DNA of 64,000 nucleotides from assembly GCA_021397835.1 (NCBI GenBank), contig JAJFZO010000191.1, positions 5,585,001 through 5,649,000 on the forward strand, given 5' to 3'. The notes below the pieces were generated by a model. That model did no database searches, was not told the DNA's origin, and saw only the letters and a list, made by a program, of their open reading frames with translations. Positions 23,198 to 34,429 of this stretch are shown piece after piece. Every line of letters starts with the position of its first letter. Within the stretch, counting starts at the first letter, position 1. This DNA is from Moringa oleifera (taxonomy: Eukaryota; Streptophyta; Magnoliopsida; Brassicales; Moringaceae). The position numbers and the translations under genes are program-made.

Positions 23198-24130
23198 GGG
23201 TAAATATCATTTAAAACCTTGACCTTAACACTATCTCTCCAAACAAACCCTTACTTTCAAAATTTATCCAAACTAACCCTGACTTTTTAATTTTGTCCAA
23301 ATTAAACCTTAATTACAAACGCCGTTTAAATTAACCATTTCCGTGAGGGCATCATCATCTTTTCTCTTCCTAAATTAATCTGAGCTTCCAAAGACTTGGT
23401 TGGAATGAAGAAAACCTTGGTGTTCTACAAGGGAAGAGCTCCCAAAGGAGAGAAAAGCAACTGGGTCATGCATGAATACAGATTAGAGGGTAAATTCTAT
23501 GTCCATAACCTCCCAAAGATTGCCAAGGTATGTCTTCTTTCTTCTTTTCTCCCTGTTTTTTCCTCTATTTTACTTGTTTTTACAGGGTGCAATGTTAATG
23601 GGTATCTCTCGTTATTGTTTTGCAGAATGAATGGGTGATATGCATAGTATTTCAAAAGACTTATGGTGGGAAGAAAATCCATATTTCAGGACTAATGAAA
23701 CTAGGATCTTATGGTAATGAATTAGGTTCTTTTGGTTTACCACCATTAATGGATTCTTCACCCTACAGCGGCAAAATCAGAGTTTTTGCTGAACCGGCTC
23801 ACGTGCCCTGCTTCTCCAAGTCCACCGACGTCTTGAGAAACCAAGAAGATACAATTGATTTCCGCAGCAATCCTTTCCTGGCTGTTTCTTCTAATCCCAC
23901 GGAGATTTTTCCACGAACCCCGCGAACACCAATCTTTGGAAGCTTGGATTAATTTAGGAAGAGAAGAGACGATGATGTCCTCATGAAAATGGTTAATTTA
24001 AACGGCGTTTGTAATTAAGGTTCAATTTGGACAAAATTAAAAAGTCGAGGTTAGTTTGGATAAATTTCAAAAGTAAGAGTTTTGTTTGGAGAGATAGTGT
24101 TAAAGTCAGGGTTTTAAATAATATTTACCC
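23198..24130. mobile_element. Pack-MULE carrying a NAC gene fragment, 933 bp
   Basis: Terminal inverted repeats of about 183 bp (23198-23380 and 23947-24130) are nearly identical over their whole length, both starting GGGTAAATAT and both containing ACAAACGCCGTTTAAATTAACC. The element is bounded by an exact 9-bp target duplication AAAAAACTT (23189-23197 and 24131-24139). Between the repeats lies a captured piece of a NAC transcription-factor gene with its intron. Low TIR divergence suggests a fairly recent insertion compared with the other transposons here. Confidence 0.92.
23405..23952 (+). CDS. Captured NAC-domain fragment with intact splice sites (potential 149-aa product)
   Basis: Two exon-like pieces are joined by a clean GT-AG intron (23528-23625): 23405-23527 and 23626-23952. 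The first reads [14 protein letters not shown] then [13 protein letters not shown], the DNA-binding-side subdomains D of a NAC domain. The second begins [20 protein letters not shown] (subdomain E) and continues into the variable tail ([11 protein letters not shown]). NAC subdomains A-C are missing. The first in-frame ATG (23405) is the Met of the original VGMKKTL motif. The stop codon at 23950-23952 is supplied by the right terminal repeat. No stop or frameshift interrupts the frame, so a truncated NAC peptide could be made if transcribed. It may equally be a non-expressed capture or a source of small RNA against the parent gene. Confidence 0.75.
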
Positions 24131-24139
24131 AAAAAACTT

Positions 24140-25040
24140 TTTAATCGATTTACAACTATAGCAACATTCATTTTTTTAAGTGACAGGTGTTTTTTAATTA
24201 TATTAATTATAAATAATATATTATATCAAATAATATTATCCAATAATAAGGCGAAATTTTCAATGTTGATGATAAGGTACCAAAGAAACATGATTGCTTT
24301 ACATTTTAAAATCTTAATATAAAGTTAAAAAGAAAAAAACTTCAACTAAGAAAATTTTAGCATAATGAATTTTTTGAAAGGAAAAACTGAAACCGTTAAT
24401 AATAAATTTAAGTTTAAACACACACATGTGCGCTCCTCCTGTATTTGGTGGGCTTTGGCCATTGCATAAATGGCATCTTCTTACTGTTGATCTAGTAGAT
24501 TACTTACCGTAAGTTTATTGTTAATAAATATTATTTTAAGTTCTAATATTTTTAATTAAAAGTTTATTTTTAAAATATATTTAAATAAATTTTAATATTT
24601 TAATTTTATTTCAATTAAATTTTATTAAAATTTAAATATTAAAAATATTTTACAATAAATATTGACTTGTAATTTTTTATATGTGAAAAAAAAATTCAAA
24701 TTACCATCATTAAAAAAATTTAAAAATTTTTGAGTATTGAAAAAATTTATAAAAAATTACTGATTAGTTAAACAAATTTTAAAGTTAAGAAGTAAAATTG
24801 ATATAATGAGTAAAATCTATTTAAATAGTTTTTAGTCTTTTTAATAATAAAAAATTATTAATTTTTTATAATTATTTTGAGTCAAAGTCTAATTTGAGTC
24901 AAATCTCAATAAATTACTTACCATATAATGTAATTATATAGTATAAACTGTCATTGAAAGTCTTCCTTTCAAAGATAATTGATAATTATTATTAAAAATT
25001 ATTTAATTATCATTAAATCTTTTATTTATAGTAATGCTTG
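24140..25040. other. AT-rich stretch with a probable degenerate MULE-family copy
   Basis: Between about 24505 and 24915, words match the interior and ends of the 543-bp Mutator-like MITE (AAATATTAAAAATATT, TTGACTTGTAATTTTTTAT, TTATAATTATTTTGAGTCA). It looks like a decayed member without clear target duplication. There is no gene. Confidence 0.45.
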
Positions 25041-25043
25041 CTC

Positions 25044-25051
25044 TATATATA
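25044..25051 (+). promoter_or_regulatory. TATA box of the 25.1-kb cysteine-rich peptide gene
   Basis: GCTCTATATATACTAG lies about 100 bp upstream of the ATG at 25149, the same spacing as in the sister gene at 12.5 kb. Confidence 0.65.
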
Positions 25052-25148
25052 CTAGAGTTTCTTATGATGCTGATAAAATGGTAAGAAAACTCAAAGTTGA
25101 ATCTTTATAGCCAATAGAGGTTCCAACAAAAGAAAGAAAAAAAAAACC

Positions 25149-25472
25149 ATGGCAAAGGCTATTTCTAACAAAGCTTTATGGGTTTTCCTCTTGATCCTTG
25201 CATCTTGTGAGTTTTTCTTTCTCTTCTGGAAATTGTAAGTGTTTTGCAGGTTACATTTTTAACATAGAAATAAGTCATCAATGACAATAAAGCTTTTGTT
25301 GGCAGGTTTTATGTTATCAACGGAGCAGAACACTCCCACACTTAGGTTTTGCAAAACAGACAAAGATTGTTTAGTCTTTTGTCCGAAATCTCCCTATCAC
25401 CACTGCGATGAGAAGGGCGTTTGCCATTGCAGGCCTCCAAACGAAAAGAACTTGTCCAATATTTCGGTGTAA
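25149..25472 (+). CDS. Secreted cysteine-rich peptide, single Cys domain (defensin/NCR-like), 74 aa
   Basis: Exons 25149-25206 and 25306-25472. The intron (99 bp, donor GTGAGT, acceptor TTGGCAG) is phase 1 and splits Cys20 as T|GT. The signal peptide is MAKAISNKALWVFLLILAS. The mature part has cysteines at 35, 41, 45, 53, 59 and 61: C-x5-C-x3-C-x7-C-x5-C-x-C, with motifs KTDKDC, YHHCDEKGVCHC and a basic/polar tail ending NLSNISV. The ATG is in ACCATGGCA context. Its Cys domain is closest to the second domain of the gene at 44.5 kb (DKDC, YHHCDE, GVC). AATAAA signals follow within 100 bp. Family-based inference: an extracellular disulphide-rich peptide for defence or signalling. Confidence 0.88.
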
Positions 25473-25534
25473 GAGACTATTAACTGGAGAAAGACAAGGA
25501 GTCATTGAAACTCAGAAAACAATACAGTATCTGT

Positions 25535-25564
25535 AATAAAATCCAATTAAGTTCATCTAATAAA
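25535..25564 (+). terminator. Poly(A) signals of the 25.1-kb peptide gene
   Basis: Two AATAAA hexamers, at 25535-25540 and 25559-25564, lie 63-92 bp after the stop codon. Confidence 0.55.
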
Positions 25565-25599
25565 ATTTTGCATCTTCAGAATTTATGTTTTTTTTTTTT

Positions 25600-27005
25600 T
25601 TTGTTTTTAATTTCTTTAAGTATCAAAAACTACATACATGGTATTCATAACAAGGCAATAACAAATGGGTATCATAATTTTTAAGTGAGAAATGCGGAGT
25701 TAAAATTCATGGACTTTTTCTTATTACCTTTTTATCCTTTGACAGTACTTTATTTTAATCTTTAGAATCCATTTCCTTCCATGTGAGAATGAAACATCTA
25801 GTTCAGTAAATATTTATTAGTTTTTAAACATATAAAAAAATCTTTTAAGAATTATAAACTGTTTAAGCAAAAATTTTAAAAAATAGAGTAATTAAGTACA
25901 ATTAAACAAAAAACATGAAGTAATAGTCTTTCTTAATTTATATATTCATGAAAATAACTACACTCAAATATCACTTATATTTTGAATGTGAAATACTTTT
26001 TAATGCTCTCTAATTAATTGTAAGATTTTGAAATTTGTAATAAGCTGTTAAGTCTGCAAACTACATCATTGATGTACATGTGTTTATGCTCGCTTTTTTG
26101 CTTCTTTATTCTATGTAATAATAGTCTTTTAAATAATATTAATACTAAAACAATTTAAAAAAAAAACTTTCAAATAATATTAATGTTAAAATTTTACTAA
26201 CATAGTTTACAGTTACAAATTTAATTATGCTTTTTATCCAAAAAAATTTTAATTTTAAATCAATAATATTTTTTATATTTTTAATGTTTATTATATATAA
26301 ATATATTAATTTTTAAATATTTTGATTGATAAGGCAATGCATTGCTCATTGTTAAATATGGTATCTGAGTTAAATGCTTAGGTAATATACAAATATGTAT
26401 AAAATTCTTACTTCAAGCTAAAACGACAATTTTGTATTATTACTTTTATATAAACTCTTCCTTACCATCCTTTTTCCCTTCAAGTTCTAGCTTTTGCACA
26501 TTAGAAAATAAAGGACCCAAAAACACCCGGCTCTTTCATTAAGCTACATTCAAGTTATATGTATTATATTTGAGAGATAGAGAGAAGTCACATTCAATTC
26601 CGCAGCTTTAATAAAATTCATCCTTGTTATTTTTCTTTTTTAATAAAGAAAATTAAACAATAAGTGAAACTTATTTTAGTTCATTGAAATGCTCCTTTGT
26701 ATGTGAATAGTTTAGGTTTCCTTTTGTTGAATTTGAAATAAATGAAAAATAAGAATGAGATTATCAAATTTTTTTTTAGTTGAGTCATGAATTTATTTAC
26801 GTTTTTTAAAACATTTCATGGTTTTGCTTTCAATGCGTAATGATATACAACTTTGTTGTTCTTAAGATAAAACAACTTAAAATAATCTGTCGTAGATTAT
26901 TATGCATGGTAGAGGATCAGAAATAGTCATACCTTTAAAAAATTGCTATGGATCTCAAAAGAAAGCAAATTAGGAAAGAAGTATAGCTTAGAGGAGCTTA
27001 TGGAT
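25600..27005. other. Gene-free AT-rich stretch
   Basis: Nothing coding is recognisable. One segment (about 25670-25750, from TTTTTAAGTGAGAAATGC) resembles the sequence at about 61930-62000, downstream of the 60.6-kb peptide gene. This suggests part of the flank was duplicated along with the peptide genes or is a shared repeat. Confidence 0.4.
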
Positions 27006-27016
27006 AACTTAAAGAC

Positions 27017-27192
27017 CAGTGGCAAAGCTATGTTAAGGTTGTGCTGGGCTATAGCTAAGAGTAATTTTTTTAAAAAAATTATAATTTATTTTTATTTTTT
27101 AAACTTATTTCTTTCTCTTTTTTTATTGTTCCAAAGAATGTTTAACCTTTTCTTTTAGCCCACCCTAATAAAATGTCTTGGCTTTGTCATTG
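27017..27192. mobile_element. hAT-type MITE, 176 bp
   Basis: It starts CAGTGGCAAAGC and ends GCTTTGTCATTG; the left ~35 bp pairs with the right ~37 bp (ending TGCTGGGCTA and starting TAGCCCACCC). The flanks are TTAAAGAC (27009-27016) and TTAAGGAC (27193-27200), an 8-bp target duplication with one mismatch, as expected for hAT elements. It has no coding capacity. The 71-codon frame that crosses its left end is incidental. Confidence 0.7.
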
Positions 27193-27199
27193 TTAAGGA

Positions 27200-29180
27200 C
27201 TTCAAGGATAGCTTGGGAAGCTTCTTGAGATGCTAAAGAGTAGCTAAAAAGCTTAAAAGATCATTTGTACGGTGTATTAGAATTAGTAGAGAGAATTGTA
27301 TAGGAGGTTGTTGTGTTATGTTCAATGAGAAGTTGGGAGCCTCTATTTATTGGCAAGGCTAGTCAGCTTAGTGTAGGGAGATACGGATATAGTTAAGAAC
27401 ATGGAGCATATGCATGGTATCTCAGGATGTGAATAATTGCAATAAACGAGTGAATAGTGCCTTATGGTTATGAGATGTGGTCTCTATCACGATGAGGCCT
27501 AACCTATAAGCCGGGCACTCCATCCCTTAAATTGAGAAATTGGTGAAATTATCTCTTTTCTTTGATTAGTTTAGTTAAAATATGACAAGGCTTTAAATTC
27601 ATTTTGATTGATATTTTAATGAAAATTAAGAAAAATACGAGCTGTCACCAATCTTTTTTAAAGTGTGATTAGTAACCAAAAATACTTTTACTTTTTCCTT
27701 AAATCTTTTTTTTGCGAAAGAAACCAAAGTAAGGTAAAAGAAAAGTTTTGGCACTAGTCAGACTTTACCGAAATCTCTAGATCCATGAATCAGTTACGTG
27801 TGAGAAAAGATTAACACCCTCACAACACCTAAAATATTTTATTGGCAGATGAAAAAAATTCGAACTTCATTCCTATGCAAAGCAACACACAAATATAGAG
27901 AGAAAACCTTTTGAGAAGAATGTATGAATGATAGAAACTTAACTTTCAAAACTATTTTATTTAAGGCCCTAAAGGTTGGCTTTTACTAAGCCTCTGAATT
28001 TTGAAAGAAATGCAAAGAAAGAATCATGTTTCTTAAAATCATCAGGGAGTATTCAGAATGATGCATTTTGGGTAAGGGTCAAGGAAAGACTTTGAGACCA
28101 ACTCCCATTTCCTCAAGACAAGATCATTTTGTTTAGAACTCTGTGTGAAGATTAAACCTTATGTACATTTCATTATGAAATTCATTTAAGCAAAAAAAGT
28201 AGACAGACAATATAGAAACGATAAAGAAAGAAAAGCATTGCAGCAAGAAAATATTAAGAAAACAAGAGAATATGAAAGAAAGCATAAAGATTATCAAGAA
28301 AGAATGAAAAGGACATTAAGATTTCATGTATGATTGAGCTGATTGTAAGAAGAAATTAGGTTTAATTGTTGGCACAATGTAGCAACCTATCCATAGTCTT
28401 TCCAAAACAACTTTCCCATGTTTTCGAACTATATTATCAAACTTGCTAAAAATGTGAGTACTTTGCTTTGAAGAAAGAAAGATATTGTACTAGAAAATTT
28501 TTCTCTAAAAAACTCTCTTTTTAGTAAGGTTTTTTAAAAGTGTGAAAAAAAAAAAGCCAGGTCCATTCTTCTTCATTGAGGGGTATTTATAGACATGGCC
28601 CTATTTCTGATCTAAGATGTGCAGATGTATGGTTTTGTATTGTGCACATTTTTCTTGAATTTAGAATCTTTTAGCTAGGTAGCCTGTGCAAATCAATAGA
28701 ACTTCCCCATAATGAATGCATCTTGCATTTCACTATTCATCTACATGATTTGGTGTAAATTTGAATCTTTGATGTCAAAACTTTTCCCAATTTGACATCT
28801 TAACATCGGGGGCATCTCGATAAGTGATCTAGAATTTTTCCAAGTTGGATTAGATGCAAGTTGGGATGAATGTCAATCAAGAATACCATGCCTCTAGTGC
28901 CTAGTCACCTATCCACTAAGTCATTTCAAAAATTCTCTTCTAACACATTTATTATTTAGTTGCTAACTTATGATTCATCTTAAGACCTAGGGATGTAGCA
29001 AAGTCACATATTTTTCCTTTTGGTTTTCCTAACAAATGATTACTTCATTTAAAAAAGTTTTCAAAAAAGTTTTTTCTTCTCTTCACTCTACTTTCTGCTA
29101 AGCCTTTAGATCCTTTCTTAGTAAACCCAGAGTTTTTTATCTTTTGTCTTTGAAGTTTATCTTCTTAAGTAAGTCTTTTA
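27200..29180. mobile_element. LTR-retroelement-like non-coding region
   Basis: It contains CTGTCACCAATC (27640) followed about 140 bp later by CAGTTACGTGTGAGAAAAGATTAACACCC. That arrangement is also seen at about 45980-46080 and partly at 53020, and I associate it with the LTR-proximal region of plant Ty3/gypsy elements. Near 28582 the minus strand reads GTCTATAAATACCCC, a good TATA box that could be an LTR promoter reading leftward. LTR borders could not be fixed. Confidence 0.4.
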
Positions 29181-29199
29181 CTTATTTTTCTATTTTTTT

Positions 29200-31215
29200 A
29201 TATTAAGAAAATGGCTAGAAATCTAAGGTGTTTTACTTACCCCTCCAAGGATCTAAAATTGGCTAGGAGTAATTTTCGCATTTCCAGATTTATAAAGCTT
29301 AAAATCCCTTCTTTTTCTGACTAGTATGGACCACCATGAAGGCTGGATTATGGTCTTTGTAGACAACCTGAAGGACTAAGATCTGTTCATTCATTCTTTC
29401 TTCTAAAATGTTTGTTGTTAGTTCAAAGTTTTTCTTTCCCAGCTTATGACCAACTCTTAGCGTTGTATGATTGGCTTTATTTCAAAACTTTTTTTCATGA
29501 ACTATGTAGATCTTTATATTGTCTTTTTTGCCAAATTTTTTTAAGTTAAAGTCCAATAAGGATGATAAGAATTCTAAGTTTAAGTTTCACTATTTTATTA
29601 CTGTTAGACCAAAGCTCTTCTCAAAAGGCCTACCTTCGAATAACAAAGGTTAGGCGAAAAGATATTTCTAGGCTTCTTGGCCTAAGATGTATCCTCATTT
29701 GAACGCCTTGAGTAAGCACTTCAGAAAAATTTACACAAAAGAGGTTAACGCTGACTTGACATTGATTTTTTAGTCCCTTTATGATCAAAGGGGTATAGAT
29801 AGCTTTAGGGATCATATGAGTGACAGTGAAATAGCTATAGTTAGAGCCACTAGGTTTTAGTATAAAGTCTTTAGGTTCAACAGAACTTTTTGATCTACTA
29901 AAGACAAATCAAGTTTGGGTCTTAAAGAGCTTTCCTCCCATTTTCAAAGTCTAATTCCTAATGTTAAATTAACACTAAATCCCAAGCCAAGTACTCAACT
30001 TGAGATGGATACACATCCTAATGAGGAGCAAACACCAAACGTCAAACCAAATACTAGTCTTGAAACAGATGTAAACCCTAATATAGGACTTGAACTTTAA
30101 TCACTTAATCCTCCATCTTCTTGTATGGTCTCTTGAACAAATGCCATGCTAAGTCTTATCACTGCATTATGTTATACAATGGTTATTTCATTTTTTACTT
30201 GTTGCTAACTCTTGGAGTTATGTTTTGTAAATCTTATAAAAGAAATGACCTTTCAATTGAACCTACCCTTTATCATAAAAGACAAACTCTAGAGGCAAAA
30301 AAACATTACCTTTGGGAGATATGCCCCCAGAAGAGGTTCCATTTCTAGTGTTTTTACCAGACCCTAATAGCGGGATCAATCCTCATAGGCTGCTTTAAAG
30401 AGGAAGGAGACTAAAGCTGGTCCTAACGATGGTGCCCCTATTACAAAGAAGGAAAAATTAATGGTTACTACTCCTTCGACTATTCGAGTGAAAAGGGGCA
30501 AGAATAGGAGCCACCCTAAGGACTGGGGTGATATGGATGCATTTTCGATACCCCTAGGTATGCCGTAAAACAATGATGTACTTTGGAGAGGTAAGTATCA
30601 TCTATTTAATCTTATTTCTATAAAATGTAACAGTCAATCACTCATCAATGCTTTCCTTTCTTGTTTGCAGTTTGCCTGGTGGATGGTTGTACTTATAAAC
30701 AAGTATAACCATATCTACATTGGCCTCCACTACTTAATGAAGGAAGCTAATGCTGCTAATGAATCTTCCATCGACATTATGAATAAAGTACACATCTACG
30801 CAGCTAAGGCTAAGAGGCTGAAAAGTCTGCTGGCTAAGGTTGAAGTTGACATGGACAACGCTAAGTTTTTCCTAGCCTAAATTTAGGTCAATGAGGAGGC
30901 CAAGATAAGTCATTCGAAGAATGAATTTATCCTACAACATTGAGAAGAGTTGAAGCTAGCTTGATGAGGCGTACATTTGAGGAGATCCAAGGCAAGTATC
31001 TCGACCTTTACCCAATTTGGATGTAGGTGACTCCTCTTATAGAGGTTTTGTCAATCTATTATGAAAATATAGACATTTCTTTGGCAGATCTACAAGAGGT
31101 GGCTGATAGACTGACTAAAGAGGAGTCATTAGTACTAGTGTTAGAAACCCTCACTCTTGAAGCTGTAATAGTACCCAATGTGACCGAATTTGATAGTGGA
31201 CTAGCAGCTTGAATT
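29200..31215 (+). pseudogene. Degenerate plus-strand coding remnants, probably retroelement-associated
   Basis: Short open segments at 29915-30100, 30121-30348, 30665-30880 and 31027-31212 follow one another in changing frames. They are separated by stops and encode Lys/Glu/Ala-rich, coiled-coil-like protein (KEANAANESSIDIMNKVHIY, then LLAKVEVDMDNAKFFLA). A later piece (PLIEVLSIYYENIDISLADL) is acidic. They lie beyond the 3' end of the minus-strand gypsy pol, so they are antisense to it. No catalytic domain is seen. The best reading is an accessory or gag-like frame of an LTR retroelement. Confidence 0.45.
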
Positions 31216-31379
31216 ATAATCTTTTCCTTTTTGCTTTTCTTCTAGACGTACAAACCTTTGTTTTCCAAGCATTGAAATTTCCTTTCTCAAATAGTCTTCA
31301 CTAATACTTAAAATAGTTGGAGTGATCATCACTAAAATAATAATTTGTTAACTTTCAAAATAATAACCTGGATAATGAA

Positions 31380-32400
31380 TGCGAGATATTTCAAAACTTG
31401 AGTCAACTCTGGATGATGAAAACTCGATGATAAGAAATAACGCTCAATTTAAGATCAATCTCGATGAGGAGAAGAATTAGGCAAACTGTTAAATGCTTTA
31501 ATCCTGATGATAAAAAGAATCTGATAAGGTAGATCCTGATGTGAAAGATTTGAAGACTTGCATTGAACTTCATCAAATATATCCCTGATATGAGGTCAAA
31601 CTTCAGACCTAACGAGGCAAAAACTTGATGCATCAGTTGAATTAAAAATCTTAATGAAGGAAACTCTTGATGAATTAAGGTGCACCATGATGTAAAGATG
31701 TATCATCTGTGTCTATGAACCCTGATGAGTCATCTGCAATGTAAACCCTAATGAAAAAGATTCTCAATCTTGCATATGGTTGGATAGTCAAGATTGAAAA
31801 GTTTGATAAAAAAATTATAATAAATCTTGATGTTGGGCCTCTAAACTACAGAATGAGTTTTTGATTAAGTCAATCTTTTAAGAGCAAAATTAGGGATCAA
31901 TGGCTACCCCTCTTGTTAAATGCTTTGGGTATTAGAGTTTGGATGACGACTTTAAGACATTAATTTTACTCCAGAATTGATTGTTTGATAAAGATTTTTT
32001 TTTTGTCCTATGATTTAAGGCTTATGTCTCGAAATCACAAGGGTGACTTTCACACAATGTGTTTTTCAAGATCATATGATAGTTCTATTCCAAGATGCGA
32101 GTTTATCTTTCCTTTGAATGCCTTTCGTATGACACAATGGACATGTGCCTCCAATTGCTTGAGATGCTAGTCTTCATAACTTTTACGTGTTGTCTTTTCA
32201 AAATGCATATGATAGTTCTTGTACAAGAATTCACTTCTAGATGCTTTCCATATGATGTGATAGACATGCATATCTAATTACCCACGATTTTAGTCTTTGC
32301 TGAAACCCTTATCTTCACTCATTACCTAAGTTAGATCTGAAACCCGATGTAAGGTCTAAGCCAAACATATCCATGACGTAAACATTAATCATTGTAAGGT
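31380..32400. repeat. Loose repeats of AATCxTGATGA-type words
   Basis: Words such as CTGATGAT, CTCGATGA and CCTGATATGAGGT recur every 25-60 bp without a fixed period and lead into the clearer minisatellite that follows. The open frames here are by-products of the repeat. Confidence 0.4.
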
Positions 32401-33930
32401 CTAAGCCAGTCAAGTCTGACCTTTAATTGGTACTTTATTATGAGATATAAGCTAGTCATGTCTGACTTTATGTTTGAATACCTGATATGAAGTAGGAAAC
32501 CAATCACACTTGAGGCAGTAGTGCCCAATGAAAGGTAAAAAACCAATCTTATTTAAGGCGATGTTAGTGTGAGTGCTCAATGTGAGGTAAGAAACCAACA
32601 CCTAACGCAATAGTGCTTAATGAAAGGTGAAAAACCAATCTCATTTAAGGCTATGTTAGCATGAATGGCAATGTGAGGTAGGAAACTAGTCACATATGAG
32701 GTTAGTTTAAGTATTAATTATGAGTGGTCAAAGTGAGGTAGAAATTCAGTCATACTTAAGGTAATAATGCTCGATGAGAGGTAGGAAACAAATCTCATTG
32801 AGGTGAAAGTGCATGATGTAAGGTTTGAGTCATCATATTTCATGTTAAAGTGCCCAACATGAGGTAGGAAACTAGTCACGCATAAGGTGATAGTGCTCGA
32901 TGAGAAGTAGAAAACCAATCTCATTTAAGGTAGAAGTGCCCAATGTGAGGTCTGAGCCTTCTTATCTAAGGTGAAACTGCCTGAGTAAGCTAGAAAACCA
33001 GTCACATTTAAGGTAATAGTGCCTATTGAGAGGTAAGAAATCAGTTTCTTCTAAGGCAGTAGTATCCAATGGAAGGTAGGAAACTAGTCTCATCTGAGAT
33101 GAAAATGCCCGATGTAAAGTCTGAGCACTTGCATTTAAGACGAAAGTGCTAACATGAGGTAAGAAACTAGTCACATCTAAGATGATAGTACCCGATAAGA
33201 GATAGGAAACCAGTTTCATCTATGAAAAAAGTGCCAGATGTGAAGTCTGAGTCATTGCATCTAAGGCAGAAGTGCTTAATGAAAGGTAAGAAACCTGTCT
33301 CATCTAAGGCAAAAGTGCCTTATATAAGGTTTATGCCATCATATCTAAGGAGAAATTTCCCGATGTGAGGTTTATGCCATCGTATCTAAAGCGGTAATGC
33401 CCCACGTCACGTACAAAACTAGTCACGCCTAAAGTATAATTAAAACTCAATAAAAGGTAAAAAAAAACTAGTCACACCTAAGGTGGTAGTGCCTAATGTG
33501 AAAAAAGAAATCAATCATGCCTAAGGCATAATTAGAACCCGATGAAAGATTAAAAAAAAAACAGTCTTATTTAAGCTCAATGCTTGATGTGATGCAAAAA
33601 CTAGTCACACCTAAAGGGATAGTGCCCAATGTAAGGTAGAGAATCAATCATACATAAGACATAATTAAAACCTGATCAAATGTAATAAACCAATCTCATC
33701 TAAGTTGAGCGCTCATATAAGGTAAGAAATAAGTCACACCTAAGACGGTAGTGCCCGATGTGAGGTAGGAAACTAGTCACACTTGAGGCGTAATTTGAAG
33801 TCGATGAGAGGTAAGAAACTAATTTCATTTGAGCTAAGTGCTAGATGTGAGGTAAAAAACCAGTCACACCTAATACGGTACTGCTTGACGTGAGGTAGGA
33901 AACCAATCACACCTGAGACATATTTTTATA
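32400..33930. repeat. Minisatellite of about 1.5 kb within the gypsy-type element
   Basis: Diverged tandem units carry the landmarks GTGCCCGATGTGAGGTAGG, AAACCAGTCACACC and TAAGGCGGTA (with variants such as AATGAAAGGTAAGAAACC). They recur roughly every 45-60 bp, about 30 copies. Higher-order alternation is visible between 'TGAGGTAGGAAACTAGTCAC' units and 'GAGAGGTAGGAAACCAAT' units. It lies between the pol remnant and the opposite-strand coding remnants. Tandem repeats in non-coding parts of Tat-lineage gypsy elements are known. Confidence 0.8.
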
Positions 33931-34429
33931 CTATTTTTCTTTTGGTGGGTTACTTGGTCATCCATCATCTGATCCTCAACCTTTACCCTTATTATCTTTT
34001 TGCCATCTTTGTGATCGGTAAAGCCTACTGTGAGAAAGAATGATCCATTCAGGCGGCATGAGCGAGAATGATTTTCATGATCGATACTCGTTAGATCACA
34101 GCCCTCTTACTTTTTTGTATCACTTAGTGTTTTCTTGTATTATATATTTTTTCTTAGTTTTACATTATCATTTTTCATTCTTATTCAAGCTATTTCTTTC
34201 ATTGCTACCCAGTTTTATAAGATGGAATTGCACGTGTTTTTGATCTTTCATGTATGGAATGTGATCAATGCACTTTAGCAATAAGGAAAGATAAGATGTA
34301 AGGGAAATTAATGCTGAAATGGCTTTCATTATATGAATGCTCAGAGAACTGTATGGCACAGATGTAATGATCATAGAATATTTTTGAAAATGTCTAATCC
34401 GCCTAGTTATATGAGTTTAACCTTTGATA

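Noticed and set aside
31403..33219. Several minus-strand frames of 65-85 codons with similar sequences
   Set aside because: They are translations of the minisatellite units rather than genes.
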